NCBI GenBank assembly: GCA_014058105.1
Contig: JACGCM010001123.1
Coordinates: forward strand, 310,001 to 374,000
Direction: 5' to 3'
Source of the DNA: Kingdonia uniflora
Taxonomy: Eukaryota; Streptophyta; Magnoliopsida; Ranunculales; Circaeasteraceae
DNA length: 64,000 bases
Made by a program: the position numbers and the translations under genes. The notes beneath the pieces were generated by a model that was not told the origin of the DNA, made no database searches, and saw only the letters and a program-made list of their open reading frames with translations. Position 1 is the first letter of the stretch; every line of letters begins with the position of its first letter. Below, piece after piece: positions 1-12,159 of this stretch.

Positions 1-3000
1 ATATGCTAGAGGATGTTGTTGCAGTGTTGTCAAATCGAGCATCATCAACAACGTCAGTCTGTTTCCCTATTACAAGATTCAAGTGTTAAGTTCCGTATTG
101 TTGACCTATTGAGCCATAAAACATCTTGAAGTATGATGAGTATCAAAGAGCAACTAACTACTGCTTACATTAACGAGAATAAAATATCTAGTTATTATCA
201 CTTCAAATGAAAATCCAGTCTCCACGTTGGATAACAGGACTTGGGGACTACAGAGAGCATAAACTGATTACGGAAACAGCTTGATAACAGGAGGGGCTCT
301 TTGTCTAGAAGACCCCGTATGATCAACCATGTGGTCATGACATATATGAAACCGTAAGTATTCTAACATTTCACTCATCATTTATCAAAAACTTGCATTT
401 TTAATTCTAATGTACACAACTAGGCCCTGCTTGGTATCATTGCATAGCTTCACTGCACACCCTTTTTCGATGTTGGCAATCTCCAGCAGTGTATTTCATG
501 TATGATAGGATAGTATTGTAAATTAAATGGCCAACAATTATAAAAAAAATAAAATAAAATAAAAATTAATCGTAATCTTTTTGCTATCTGTACAAACAAC
601 TATATCAAACTGAAAGAGAGAAGCATAAACCCCATGAGCCATTCCAGATCTTTTCAGTTTTAACTGACCAAAATCTTAGTAGACTCAACATCTTTTTCCA
701 TAAGCGGCAACTAGAAAAGGCTGCTGCCCTAATTCCAAAATCCTAAGTAAAAAAAATTTTAATTTCCATTATATACAACTTGAAGGTCAAGATATAGTCA
801 CCTACTATAACTCCGTTTTACATATAATATTATGGTGAGTAGATAATCAATAAGTAGCTAGCTATATGAAACCTTAGATAACCAGTAAAGAACATAATTT
901 AAGAATGAACTTAAGCACTTGTAAATTGGAAAAGTAACAGCTAGGAAAGTGCATTACCTTCGTCAAAGCTTTCAGTAACCATTAATTGCTTCTTACAAGA
1001 ACGACTTATCACTGCGCTTATCTTAGAAGACGAGGAAAATCGCTCAAGATATTTCGCAGAAAAATGATTTGTTCCATTTCCTCCTACTTGCGTAGCAATC
1101 GGGTTAATGTTTGCAGCTTCTGCAGCAAGCCTCGAGCTTCTTCTAGGTCCTGAATCTCTTCTAGACCCTGAATCAGGAAAAAGCCTCCCAGAAACCTGCA
1201 ACTAACCATAGAATCAAACTCACTTCAGGAAGACTGGCATAGCCACACTAATTGGGACACTGGTTTTTCGGATCCGAATCGCTAGATGCCATATTCACAA
1301 AAATTAAGAAAAAGAACATGTTTCAAAGTTCCAAAGGTGTACTAATCAGGGCCAAGATTATAGGCAAAGTCCTAGCAACTCAAGGGTGTAGAATTATTTG
1401 CTGACAATTTGTGTCGTATCAATACTAACGCCAGGCCAAAACATATTAAACAAAAGAATGCGATACAGAAATAACAAGCTACCTTGCGTAGCTTTCCTTC
1501 ATCCACAAACTTCCTCCGAGGAGCCTGAAGAGTATCATTCACAGTTGACCTGGGAGAGCTTTCAATCCCTATTATGTTAAGATTGGGCTGCCCGTTTCTA
1601 CATAAAGGTGGTGGAGCAAGACCTGACAACTGTAAGATGACAAATAAGTTGGAACTAAAGCTGTCAATATATCGGATTTATACAAATCCAAATCTGGATT
1701 TGGATTGCAGAATCCAAAGTCCAACAAGAATTTACATAAAAACCTAATCCGAGGAAATATCCTGACACCAAATCTGAATTCGGATCCAAATATGCTTTAT
1801 GTTTTTTTCAATGTTACATTTTACCTAATAAAAAACAATCATAATGATAACAGAGCCCCACTTAGCATCTCAAAACTCTTTTGGTGTGATTTGGATTCAA
1901 ATTTAATCGGATCGAATTAGCAACATCCGAATCTGATCCAATAGTTAATGGGATATGAAATACGAATAATTCCAAATCCGAATCCAATATTTTTGGATTG
2001 GATAATATTTGATCCACGTGTAAATGAGCTGAAAGTTGGCCGAACTGAGTAAAAAATGAAGGGAAAATGATAGATCGTGGGCCATCTTCTCACCCATACG
2101 GGTCTTTAATTGGTGTGCTTCTCTCTCTCTCCTCTAGACTACTCTTTTATATTTCTAGTATCTCTTTTTATTTAGATTTATTTTCAAACTAAAATTGCTT
2201 AATAAATAAAGGAATTTTCTTTAGGGAAAGCTCCATTTTTTAAGGTCTATATACTCTATAAAAATAAGACTAGTAAAACTAGTCCCATTTTCATAGAGGA
2301 AAGCACGTCAAGTCGGTGTTAATGGTAAAAAGGATAAAGCGGAAGCCAACCGTTCAATTACTACGAATTAATTAACAAGTGATTCACTTAAAATTACTCT
2401 CTTTATTCAAATCACAATTAAAACACTAGAATATATTTCTCTCACAGAACCAACGATCAATCCTAATTATCCTAATCCATCCTCTACATAAATAAGAGAT
2501 CTCTTTATCTCTCCTTAAATCAAGCCTAGTGCAAGATTCAAGGAAAATCTTATATAGTACTTAACAAAAATAGGAAAATAGCCAATTAAAACAAAAGCAA
2601 GTACTGGAGAGAGACAACTATGCGGAGAGGGTATACGACCCAAACAACCTATCAGTTAATCTGGCAAAACCAAACCACACACATGTCGTGGGGAGAGGCA
2701 AAGTTAAGGCAACCCCGTGGAACAACGAACTTGACTCGGAAGAGGGTCTTTGTGATGCCCCTATGGATTTTGGGTCAAACCCTTTTGCGGGATTCAGCGT
2801 CGAGAAGAGTCAACAACTCTAGGAATCCATAGAGGAAGAGAACGCCAAAAGCAACGAGGTAGAGAATACCAAAAGAAATGAGGTAGAGATCCTAGGTCGA
2901 AACCTGAGCAGGGAGTCTAGAACCAGACCAGATCACAATCCAAACAGACCAGAAGAGGCCATGTGCCTAAGCCCAACACAACCAAAAAATTGTGGACAGT

Positions 3001-6000
3001 CCAACCAAATTAATCAAGGCAGTCCAACCCAGCAGACCTGGCATACCCTTCCGGAGCCATATGGTTGGCAAACCTTCTGAGGGTTTTAGAAAGATTGAGC
3101 CAGGGGATTTGGACAATGATCTCGAGAAGATTGTTGAAGAGGATGCTAGTGGTGCTGTTCATTCCAGGGCATAGTCAATGCTGTACTAGGTTTTCAGTTT
3201 TTTCTTGTCCATGTGTTTTTTGGATAGGCTCTAGTACTTTTTATTTTTGGTGTCCTGTTCATTGAGGGCCCACCTTTGAAAATTATGTTAGTCAGCAAGA
3301 GGGAGGGGTTCGCTTTCAACCCCAGCTTACTCTGCAAAAAAAAAAAAAAAGGATCTAGGTAAACAACAACAAATGGGTTCTCCACCAAGAAACCAACGAC
3401 ACCAACATCAGGTTCCACGATAAAACAATGATTACAGAGATGATTCTGATTTTTAGGAGGCCTCGGCAACAGGGCCAAAACAAAGGTAATGACAACCGCC
3501 GTTCTAATTCATGATTTACAAAATAACAATCAAGATATGAAATTCAACTTACCCTAATTTGACTGGAAGATGGACATGTGGAACTTTATTTATTGGTTGA
3601 ACCAGGTCGAAAAAAATATTTACTTATAAACGATACGGAGACTTGAAGCAAGTTATGCTAGTCGAGACCGTTGATTATGCATTAAATTAGTGGGATAGCC
3701 TTCAAAAGAAGAGGCAGACCAAGGTTATCCCCCAATAATTAAACGGGGAAGATAACAAGAGAAATGAAAATCCATGTTATTCCCTAGACATATAAAGATG
3801 GCAGTTTCTCTAGGCTGTAGAACCACCATACTACAGTGGAAGATTACACCTAGAAAATCTATATGTAATCTTCTCAAGTGACAGCGTCTGAATCTGAGTA
3901 TCAGAAAGTAAGTACATGAATGATTTGAACAAGAAGTTACAGGATGAGCTCCCCATGCTCAATGTCTTTATATGTGCCTATGCATTGTAGAATTAGCAAA
4001 ATATGCAGAGAGACTGAGATTAAAGTTTTTGAGTCAAGTTCAGCTACAATTTTTGATGCAAAAACTATATTGAAAACATCATTAGCCTCTAAACTCTCTC
4101 TTTATTGATTTAATTGAATAACCCAAAACCCAATTAACCTAATAACCCAATAACAACTGCGGAATTAAAGAACTAGGGGATGGCTTTTATAAAGAGAAGC
4201 CTTAATACCACTAACACTAAAAGTTCCTAAAACTGAGAAAACCTCTCCAACAGTTAAACTTCCTAGTTACATAACTTCCCAAAATAAATAACGAAAAATG
4301 CGGAAAATATTAAACTGTAGAAAGAGTGGCGCCGACTTAGACAAAACCGAGAGATAAGGCATCTGTCCAGATATCCGTGAACGGTTAATGACAACCGTGT
4401 TACATCAGTTTTAGCCCATCTCATAAAGCTAATAGTGGCGGATTTCAGTGTTTCAGTGCTCAAATTGAGAAAAATTGGGCCACATGAAGATGGGTGTTGT
4501 GTCCGCGGTTCAAAGCCTTTGGAGTGAAGATGAAGAACAAAAAATGGAGTTCGCACCACCCGCCAAGGGTGAACTGCTACCTTAAAAATTCGGGTTGAAT
4601 TTTTTTGAGAAGAAAGTTGATAGATCGTGGGTCATCTACACATTCATACGAGTCTCTAATTGGCGTCATTCTCTCCTCTCAAGATTTTTTTATTTATCCT
4701 TAGCATCTCATTTTATTTAGAATCCTTCTTAATTTAAACATCTATTTAAATTAAAATTGTTTGATTATATGGATTTTCTTTAAGAAAAACCTCATTTTTG
4801 TAAGGTAAGAGGACCTAGGGCTAGGGTTTTGAGAAAAGTTGCTTCTTAAGAAATAATTAGTCGAATTGTTTTAGGTTCTTGAAGATTTGAAATAAAGTAA
4901 TTATGTAGTTTTGATCTTGTTCTCGCTCTTGATCAAAATTTTCAACGGCAAAGCTTCCATAACTTTATTTCGTAAATGAAAAAAAGAAAAGAAAAAAAAA
5001 GAAGTATAACAGCTTTGGAGACAGAGAAACAAATATCTCGTGATATCCCATTATCAAGAGCCCTCACGCAAGGTAAGATTTATGATATATATCTCGATGA
5101 TACACTATGACCATCACTTGTAAGCCATTGTTGTTTCACTGTCTCTAAAGACATGCACTTATCTCTTTCTTATATACCTGCGATGGCATTGGAGATGGAG
5201 TACTGTAGAGTGACAAGTTAGGAGGACCTCCAGGTACAGGTTGATTAACAGCCCCCCCAAATGTAGCTGTTCCATGATGATTAGCAGGAATATCTCTAAG
5301 GCTATTTCCATTTGGGTGTTTCAACTGCTTCGGATTCCCATCTTCAGATCCCAAGTTCCGCGCAGTAAAAGCAGCAGCATGGTCATCATAAGCAGCCTGG
5401 GTATTTTGGGAACTTGATCCATGTTGCATATGTTGCTGCTGAATAGAAATAGCAGCAGCTTCTCCAAAGACTAAGTTTGCTTCATCTGCCACACCTTCAG
5501 CAGAAACAAAAAGAATTTCAGTACCAAAACATAATATATAGCAAAATATCTTCAGGCTTCAGCATAATACTGTAATTCCAAAATTAAGTAAAGACCATAA
5601 TCTAACTGTTTAATGAAACTTTGTTCAGTTTAACTAAAAGAATAGTTTAGTCACCTAACAGCGGCAAGTCCTCGCCATTTAAAGACTCATACTTTCTAGA
5701 ATGGAAACAGTCCAAAAAAACTGACAAATTGCAAGTTCAAAAATAAAGGCACATGCTTGAGGAAATCAGCCGAAGTAACGCATAAATAACCATACAAATA
5801 CACAACTAAGAATCTAAAGAAAAAAAATATAATGAAACGTTCAAAACCATCTATAATAGTCAATAAATCAATCTTCGACATAACCATTACTCGAACAGTC
5901 CAATAAACCCATAGATACGAATATTGAACTTAGACTACAAAATTCTAGGGATAAGCTTTCATCTTCAAGAATCTATATAAGAAAGATGCCACAAGCAAGC

Positions 6001-9000
6001 TATCTAAGAGAATAGCTAGAAGGAAAAATGAGCTGAGCTTGAGTTCCAAAAATATCTAACTAGGGTTTCTCCCAGATTGCTATGGGGTCTGGTCGCACTA
6101 GACGGTGCATCTAGTGACTAAGTACAACAAAAATATAGCTCATTTAGTTACTCCTGGGTGGTTGTATCTAATTACTTACAAGCAACCCTCTAAGATGAAA
6201 TTTCAATTGACTTAGGTGGAATTTGTTTCACTGCTGAATATTTTTTCAGCAGCTGAAAAAATAAAATCAGCTCTGGGTTTGGTGTTTTTTTTGCTGCTGG
6301 AAAAAAAATTCAGACTCAAAATTTATCACTTTTTCAGCAAAACAATTTCAGCACTTGAGAGAAGTTTTTTTTTTTTTTTTCCAGCTTCTGGTGCCGAGAT
6401 TGCCCTTCTCCTCTCCAGCACATCAAGTGAGAGAGAGAGAGTGAACATTTGAAGGCCGCAACATCAAGCTCCTCCTCAAGTTCCTCCTTGGCATTGTAAC
6501 TGTGATTGTTATTGATCTTTTGATTTGAAGACCACAACATCAATGCCAAGATCTTGCACTTTTCAAACCAGAAGCTCTTCCCTTGAATCTCAACTCCTCT
6601 CATCCAGGTCCAAATCTCTCTCTCTTTCCTCTTTTTTTCAACTTTGATCTATGTTTGATGAAATCTAAACTAAACACTTTAAAACTAATCCAATCTATAA
6701 CAACATAAACTTTTGTTCTAACAAAGAGAATACTTTGAGGAAATCTAATCTACAGCCGCAACATCTCAAGGGGTTACTCTATCTCTCAAGGTATCATGAT
6801 TCTTTCAAGTTTTTTTATTGATTTTTGGAATTTTTGTTGGTTTATTTGGTTGTGGTTAGCTTAGATTGGTGGTGTGATGGGGTTGTTGGAGATGATGTTA
6901 GATCCAGTTTTGGATTAGTGGGATTTGAGTTTGTGAAGTTCAGAGTAATGGGTTGTGATTAGTTTTAGGTTTGGAGTTGAAGCTTTGAAGGAATGAATTA
7001 GATCTCATTTGGAGTGAAATGGGGTTGTGATCTGATTTGGGGTTAGTGTTAATAGATCTAGTGAAGTGTGGGTTACTTGATAGTGTTGGAGTTTTATGAG
7101 AAATGGAGTGAAATCTAGTAGATTTTAGTATGTGATAGTCTAATTTAGTCATGTTAGTTAAAGTCGAATAATTTGAGTTTTATGTTAGTGAGGCTGATTT
7201 AAACATCATTTATTTTGAAGGGGTGGTAGATTTTTGTAGGAAATGAGTGATCTTTGTTGTGTTGGGTTAATATAATAATCAGTTTAGATTCATGTTTATG
7301 TAGATCTTATGTTTATAAGATATTCTCTACTTAATAAACTGATTTAGAGTGAGTTTTACTTGTGGTCTAATCACACAAACCTGAGTTTAGAGTGAGTTTT
7401 ACTTAATAAACCTGAGTTGTTAATCACTTCATTAATGTTTATGTGTTGGTTAATATCCTCATCATACAGATCTTGTTAAGGACCATCTCCAGTCAAATTA
7501 TCTTGCCAAAAACTAAGATTCCCTTTGCCTACTGCCCATGATGTGTTGGCCTCCACAGTTTCAAAAAGCCCTTGCATTTGCTTCCATTGTTTAGAGTAGC
7601 CCCGGATGTGTTTGAACTAATTTAATTTTGATTGCATATATGTGCTTAATTCTATGGTTCACATGCATATATGTAGGATCTTCTGTCAAGGGTCATTCCA
7701 TGTTTCTTCTGTCCCCTTTCTACCAAACTTCTAAACTTTTGTGGGAAGATCCCCATTTACAAGCAGATGTGCTGAAATTCCCCTATGTTGGATATGCTGA
7801 AATGCATTCTTTGTTACATACATTGATGTAGAATTTCCTTTATGTTTTAGTATGGCTATGTTAAATATTTTTTGGACTATGTATGAATTTGACATGTAAG
7901 ACTATTTTATTACTGAAATATTGTGAATTTTCCACTTCGGATGCCTTTCAGTAGAGACTATTCTCGTTTTGTTTTGATCCCTTCAAGGATTTGTGGTTCA
8001 TGGAGAAAGCTCAATATGAGATTGGCACTTGTGGCACTGAGAAAGGCAATATTCTTAAACTGAATTCATTGAGAAATATTAGGGAGAAATGCATTCAGGA
8101 ATTCCAACAGGATGCCACCCATAAAGATTTAAGAAACAAATGGGACTATCTGAATAACAATTATAAGATTTGGGAGACCCTAAAACAACTGGCTAGGGAA
8201 GGTTATGATGAAGTAACTGGTACATTCAACCTTACTGAACATAGGTGGGCTGAAATCTTATAAGTTTTACCAGAAGCAAGGAGGTATAAGCATGATGTGT
8301 TGCACATAGGGAGAAGATGACTTTGTTATTTGCCCAAATTTGATGTTTTCTAGTTTTCCAGTTTGAACTCTCTCTATTTCTAGTTTGATATAATAAATTT
8401 GACATGTAAGACTATTTTATTTATGAAATGGTGTTTGATTAAATTTGTTGTTGATAAATGTTTATTAGTTATTAGAGTATTTTTTGGCCTATGTATGAAT
8501 TTTTTTAACTTTATTACATATTGGAGCATCTTTTGGACTATGTATGAATTTTGATAATTGTATGTCTGTGTTGCTCTACTCTATAGTGTTCTAATATTCC
8601 TTTCTAACTTATGACTTTCAGAGATCCATTTTGTATATCCATTTTGTCCATTTTGTGCAATAATGTTTTTTGTATGTCCATTTTGTATATCCATTTTGTC
8701 AATTTTGTGCAATGATGTCTTTTGTATGTCCATTTTGTGCAATAATGCCTTTTGTATGTCCATTTTGTCCATTTTCAAGTTATAAATAAACTTTTATGGT
8801 GTCATAGTACTTTATAGTTGAGAGGTGCAGCCAATTTTGAGTTGATGATCCAAGTTGTGTTCTTTTATAACAAGGGTATTTAAGACATTTACCAGTTTTC
8901 AGTACTTCTTAGAAGAAAAAAAATACCATTACTTATTCAACACTTCATTTTTCAGCACTTCAAAACATTTAGCATTTAGCACTTGAATTTTTTTTTTCCA

Positions 9001-11565
9001 GCATTCAGCACTTAAAAAACAAAGACCACCTTAGCATGCAAAGAAAAAGTTGAATTGCACTGGTTAAAAATTAGCATTATTGAAAGCAACATAGACATTA
9101 AATTGTTGTAAAGAGACATTTCCCATAACTTAGAAATGAAGATCACTTTGTTGAACACAAAAAAAAAGACTTAATCTATTTGTATTTTCATAATTAAGCG
9201 ATAACCAGATGCACATTTTATTAAAGGTAAAAGGAAACATTTAGAGTGCGAGAAACGAATGTGTGTAGTGTACGCGGGGGGGGGGGGGGGAGGCTGCTGC
9301 TATTTTGGTGCAGTCGACTAGTCCAGTAACACACAAAAAGAAACCCGAAGGAGAAAAGATTAAAGAGTAATCGTTTTTTATTAGTATTACTCATGAATCA
9401 CTTCAAGGGGTCAAAATATTGCTAACCTAATACAAACTGAAAAGATTGCATGTTCAGATATGTACTGACCTAACATACAGAGTTCCTCATATGCTACCCA
9501 TAGTAAGGGATCTAACAACAAAGCCTGCTTAAAGTGATCGACTGCATTTCTCCTTCTATCTGTGTACCTAAGAAATTATACCAGTATATAACAAGCTTAA
9601 ATCAGTATATTACACATAAGGTGCATCTAGGGCGTCAATGACAAAATAAGCAGATTCAACATCCACTTCATAAGATAATCAATATAATTTGATATAACAA
9701 TTGAAACAACATCAAAAAGTGAGAAAAGTTGTGCTACTCTAGCCATGCATCATAGAAGTACAGTATGCATAATTTGAGACTATGGGCATGCTACAAATTA
9801 GTAAAAGAAGAAAGAAGAGAAGCGAGGACCGGTTTTCAAACTCGATGCTTCCCTTTTCTTGTTAAGCCTTGATACTGCGTGTTACTTGGTTCAGTTTAGA
9901 GTCCCTACTCATATGTACTCATCAAATGCATTATAATGCTTGATAAGTCCATTTCAAGAGATCTGCCAGCAGTAACGAGGATTCAACTAAGGGAGATTTC
10001 TTTTAGATTATAAAAAAATTCACTAGTAACATCATCATAGGAGAGAGCTACCATGCAAAACCTTTATGTGAACTTGTGACGTAATATCCATGACTACATC
10101 GAGGTGACCTGGCCTTTATTATACTCATTATAGTTTCTCATAGGGAACGAAAAGAGAAAGTTGCAGACCGTCTCTTCCATATGAACTAAGATGCCTATCA
10201 AAATAAATGCGATAAATCACTCTAATAGCACATGCCTATAAAAATAAAGTTTGAAAATAAGTAAAAATTAGAAACCTATAAATAAGCCCAAGAAGGTAGT
10301 GACCAGCTGCTCCGTTTGGAATCTGCAAAGTGAACGAACAAAGATAATATCATATACCACAATAATTTGGAGACAAGTATTGGGTCAATAATGAAAATTA
10401 GCAGTTAGAAAAAAAAAATGTATTGTCTGACTCAGTCAAATATATATGACATTTTCAAAATAGCGCATTATGGTACAAAATAGCAGTATGGAATTCAAAT
10501 TAAGCATAATGATACTAAACAGGACAATAAATGATACCTCTGAACTATTATCACTAGTGGAACATAATGCGGCTTCGGCTTCACCGAGAAGATCCATCTG
10601 AAAGCATGCCATTGCAAATAGGTAACGGGATTGAGTCATTCTTGTTCCTTCATATTTTAAGACCAAACAAGAATCAAAATCAAAACGACATTCCATTGAT
10701 GAATATTTGGCAAGATTATAAACTTGCAAACTGAAAAAAAGACAAACCTTTCAAAATATGGTATGCACAATAAGCTTGATTACTGTGCAAATAACAGCTA
10801 GCCAATAATTGCATATTTAACTGCACTTCAAGTAACGATTATTCAGTTCGTCAAAGAGCAAAATAATGAAACTAACGACAATCAAATACGTCATATAACT
10901 AAGATAGTTCAAAAGAAGAAGAATAGGGTGAAAAAAATAACAGGATTTACCACTGAAAAAATACATCATAAGTAACTGCGTAAGGTGTAAACTTATCATC
11001 AAGGTAAAAGTAAACTTCATTTAGCAGGATCACTCACCCCCACCCAAGAGCCAACTTACGATAGAATCTCCCGGCTCCAAGCTCTACCTCATCAAGTCAT
11101 ATTTAAATTACTATTGCTATTCCTACTAGCATTTTCTTAGTGGATATCACAAGATTCTAATAAAAGCATCCCTCGTAGACAATATAAAGCTCAGCCCAAT
11201 ACAAAGCAATAACAACCACTCCTATATTCACCTCTACTACAATGCGAAAAATAAGACCCTAAATTTCAAGAACTTTAGACTGACACTAAAATTTACTAAC
11301 ATTTCCTCCTAAATTCCAAATTAACTACAGTCATAAATAGAAACCATTAACAAGTAGATCACTAAAACCCTAAATTCAAGAACTTGAATTACATAAAGAT
11401 GAAAGATTTCAAGAAAACAAATAATTGAAATTAAAATTGGAGATAGATGGAGAAGATTACCTCTGATGGGAACTCAGCACAGAGACGCTCGCACATGAAA
11501 ATAGCGTTTTTGTGCAACAAGTGACGAAGACTGCTTTGAACACAGTCGATCATTAGGGTTTCCAT
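1..11565 (-). CDS. CDC27: CDC27/HOBBIT (APC3), anaphase-promoting complex subunit, 5' half, nine exons
   Basis: CDC27 is the TPR scaffold subunit of the anaphase-promoting complex, the nuclear ubiquitin ligase that drives mitotic exit. Exons by splice signals and frame: 11461-11565, 10748-10820, 10538-10647, 10276-10322, 9470-9567, 5178-5494, 1483-1629, 958-1195 and 1-66 (continues off the window). All introns are GT..AG; phases are 0,1,0,2,1,0,0,1. The exons join to about 400 stop-free residues, roughly the first half of a plant CDC27. The start ATG is 11565-11563; exon 1 reads METLMIDCVQSSLRHLL and ends FPSE. Diagnostic pieces are NAIFMCERLCAEF, QSRYLFAMACFQMDLL, AAGHYLLGLIY, DPLLWVAYEELC, APPPLCRN, APRRKFVDEGKLRK and SGRLFPDSG. 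The N-terminal part is the TPR/dimerisation region; the later part is the Ser/Pro-rich linker. Similarity was recognised from memory of Arabidopsis HBT; no search was run. Introns 5 and 6 are unusually long (3.97 and 3.55 kb) because of inserted repeats. Confidence 0.93.
67..957. other. CDC27 intron 8, no gene seen
   Basis: AT-rich intron between the exon ending at 958 and the partial exon 1-66. It carries a donor GTAATG on the minus strand at 957 and an acceptor AG at 68-67. No coding similarity or clear repeat was seen. Confidence 0.7.
1669..2012. repeat. Repetitive AAATCC/GGATT-rich segment in CDC27 intron 6
   Basis: Short motifs such as CCAAATCTGGATTTGGATT at the left and CCGAATCCAATATTTTTGG at the right occur in both orientations. 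The block can fold back on itself. It may be a degenerate foldback or MITE-like repeat; no target duplication could be defined. Confidence 0.4.
2067..2255. repeat. Diverged direct repeat, left copy (intron 6 of CDC27)
   Basis: Begins TGATAGATCGTGGGCCATC and continues through CATACGGGTCT, a CTCTC-rich stretch and GGAATTTTCTTTAGGGAAA. The same order of motifs recurs at 4618-4803 in the same orientation. The pair could be old LTRs or two fragments of one dispersed repeat. Confidence 0.55.
2990..3350 (+). mobile_element. Retroposed fragment with poly(A) tail, LINE-like 3' end
   Basis: A stretch with a T-rich 3' region ends in a 15-A run at 3336-3350, as retroposed copies do. Weak coding potential occurs upstream (60 residues ending GAVHSRA), but I do not recognise it. 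The sequence TCCTAGGT at about 2889 and TCTAGGT just after the A-run may be a mutated target duplication; this is uncertain. Confidence 0.4.
4618..4803. repeat. Diverged direct repeat, right copy (intron 6 of CDC27)
   Basis: Begins TGATAGATCGTGGGTCATC and is followed by CATACGAGTCT, a CTCTCC stretch and GGATTTTCTTTAAGAAAAA, matching the copy at 2067. The 2.4 kb between the copies has no recognisable element protein. Confidence 0.55.
7991..8263 (+). pseudogene. Myb/SANT-like DNA-binding domain fragment of the Harbinger element
   Basis: About 90 residues contain the pattern DLRNKWDYLNNNYKIWETL followed by LAREGYDEVTGTF and HRWAEIL. This matches the helix pattern of plant Myb/SANT-like proteins (L10-interacting MYB type, often 'LKNKWD..K..WK...L'). 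In PIF/Harbinger elements such a protein helps the transposase bind DNA in the nucleus. No complete N-terminus or downstream acidic region is visible, so it is a fragment. The start at 7991 is simply the first ATG in frame; the domain probably began upstream. Confidence 0.55.
8625..8777. repeat. Minisatellite of TCCATTTTGT units
   Basis: The motif TCCATTTTGT is repeated about nine times, often as TCCATTTTGTGCAATAATG followed by TTTTGTATG. It lies in the right arm of the Harbinger-type element. Confidence 0.8.
9276..9290. repeat. Poly-G tract (15 bp)
   Basis: An uninterrupted run of G in otherwise AT-rich intron sequence, just outside the Harbinger-type element. Confidence 0.9.
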
Positions 11566-11583
11566 GATGGCTTTGTGTTCTTC

Positions 11584-11587
<4 letters not shown>

Positions 11588-11614
<27 letters not shown>
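11588..11614. repeat. (GA)n microsatellite in the CDC27 5' leader region
   Basis: A run of AG dinucleotides reads as CT repeats on the CDC27 sense strand, starting about 23 bp upstream of the ATG. CT-rich 5' leaders are common in plant genes. Confidence 0.85.
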
Positions 11615-11619
<5 letters not shown>

Positions 11620-11863
11620 GGGGTTTTGATTTTGAAAACCAGAGATTGGTACGTGTTTGGGTTCTATGATGGTTTGGTTTTGAATAGGGCTGGCAATTTA
11701 ACCCGCCACGCCGGGCCCCGCCCCGCCCTTAATGATGCGGGTTTGGTAAGACTATAACGGGTAGGGGGGGTTTGGTAAAAAAAAAAAACTCATTTATTAA
11801 TTGGGGCAGGTCTGGTTTTGTGCTGAAATAAACGGGGGCCCGTTACCCGACTTACTTATAACT

Positions 11864-11875
11864 GTTATATATACC
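11864..11875 (+). promoter_or_regulatory. Possible TATA box of the captured gene
   Basis: TTATATATACCC lies about 290 bp upstream of the captured ATG, inside the hAT element, and is followed by a CT-rich leader. This suggests that leader and perhaps core promoter were captured with the gene. Position alone supports this. Confidence 0.3.
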
Positions 11876-12159
11876 CTTACACATTTACAAAACCTAATTT
11901 TCTGATTTTTGAAGTCCTCTCCTCTCCAGCTCTCCTACGGCGGCTACATCAGTTCTTCCTCACTCTTCAGCTCTCCTCTCCAGCTGTAGCCGTTATAACT
12001 GTTCTCCCCGGCACTCCATCAGTTCTTCTTCACTCTAAGTAAAAACTCTTTCTTAATCTCAATCTCTCTCAAAATCAATCACTCCTTCAGATCTCCATCA
12101 AAAAACTTCACCAAAATCAACTCTGGGTGTCTCTCAAAACCACTAAATTTGACTTAAAA

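Larger units (their letters stand above)
6215..9030. mobile_element. PIF/Harbinger-type DNA transposon, non-autonomous, inside CDC27 intron 5
   Basis: The left end GGTGGAATTTGTTT and the reverse complement of the right end GGTGGTCTTTGTTT form imperfect terminal inverted repeats that continue into AGTGCTGAAT-like sequence. Both ends are flanked by TTA (6212-6214 and 9031-9033), the 3-bp target typical of PIF/Harbinger. Inside are a Myb/SANT-like fragment on the plus strand (the kind of ORF1 protein this superfamily carries) and no recognisable DDE transposase. Length 2816 bp. The host CDC27 exons on either side remain in frame. Confidence 0.75.

Noticed and set aside
10817..11020. Minus-strand hydrophobic frame between CDC27 exons 1 and 2
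   Set aside because: It overlaps exon 2 in another frame and is intronic AT-rich sequence.
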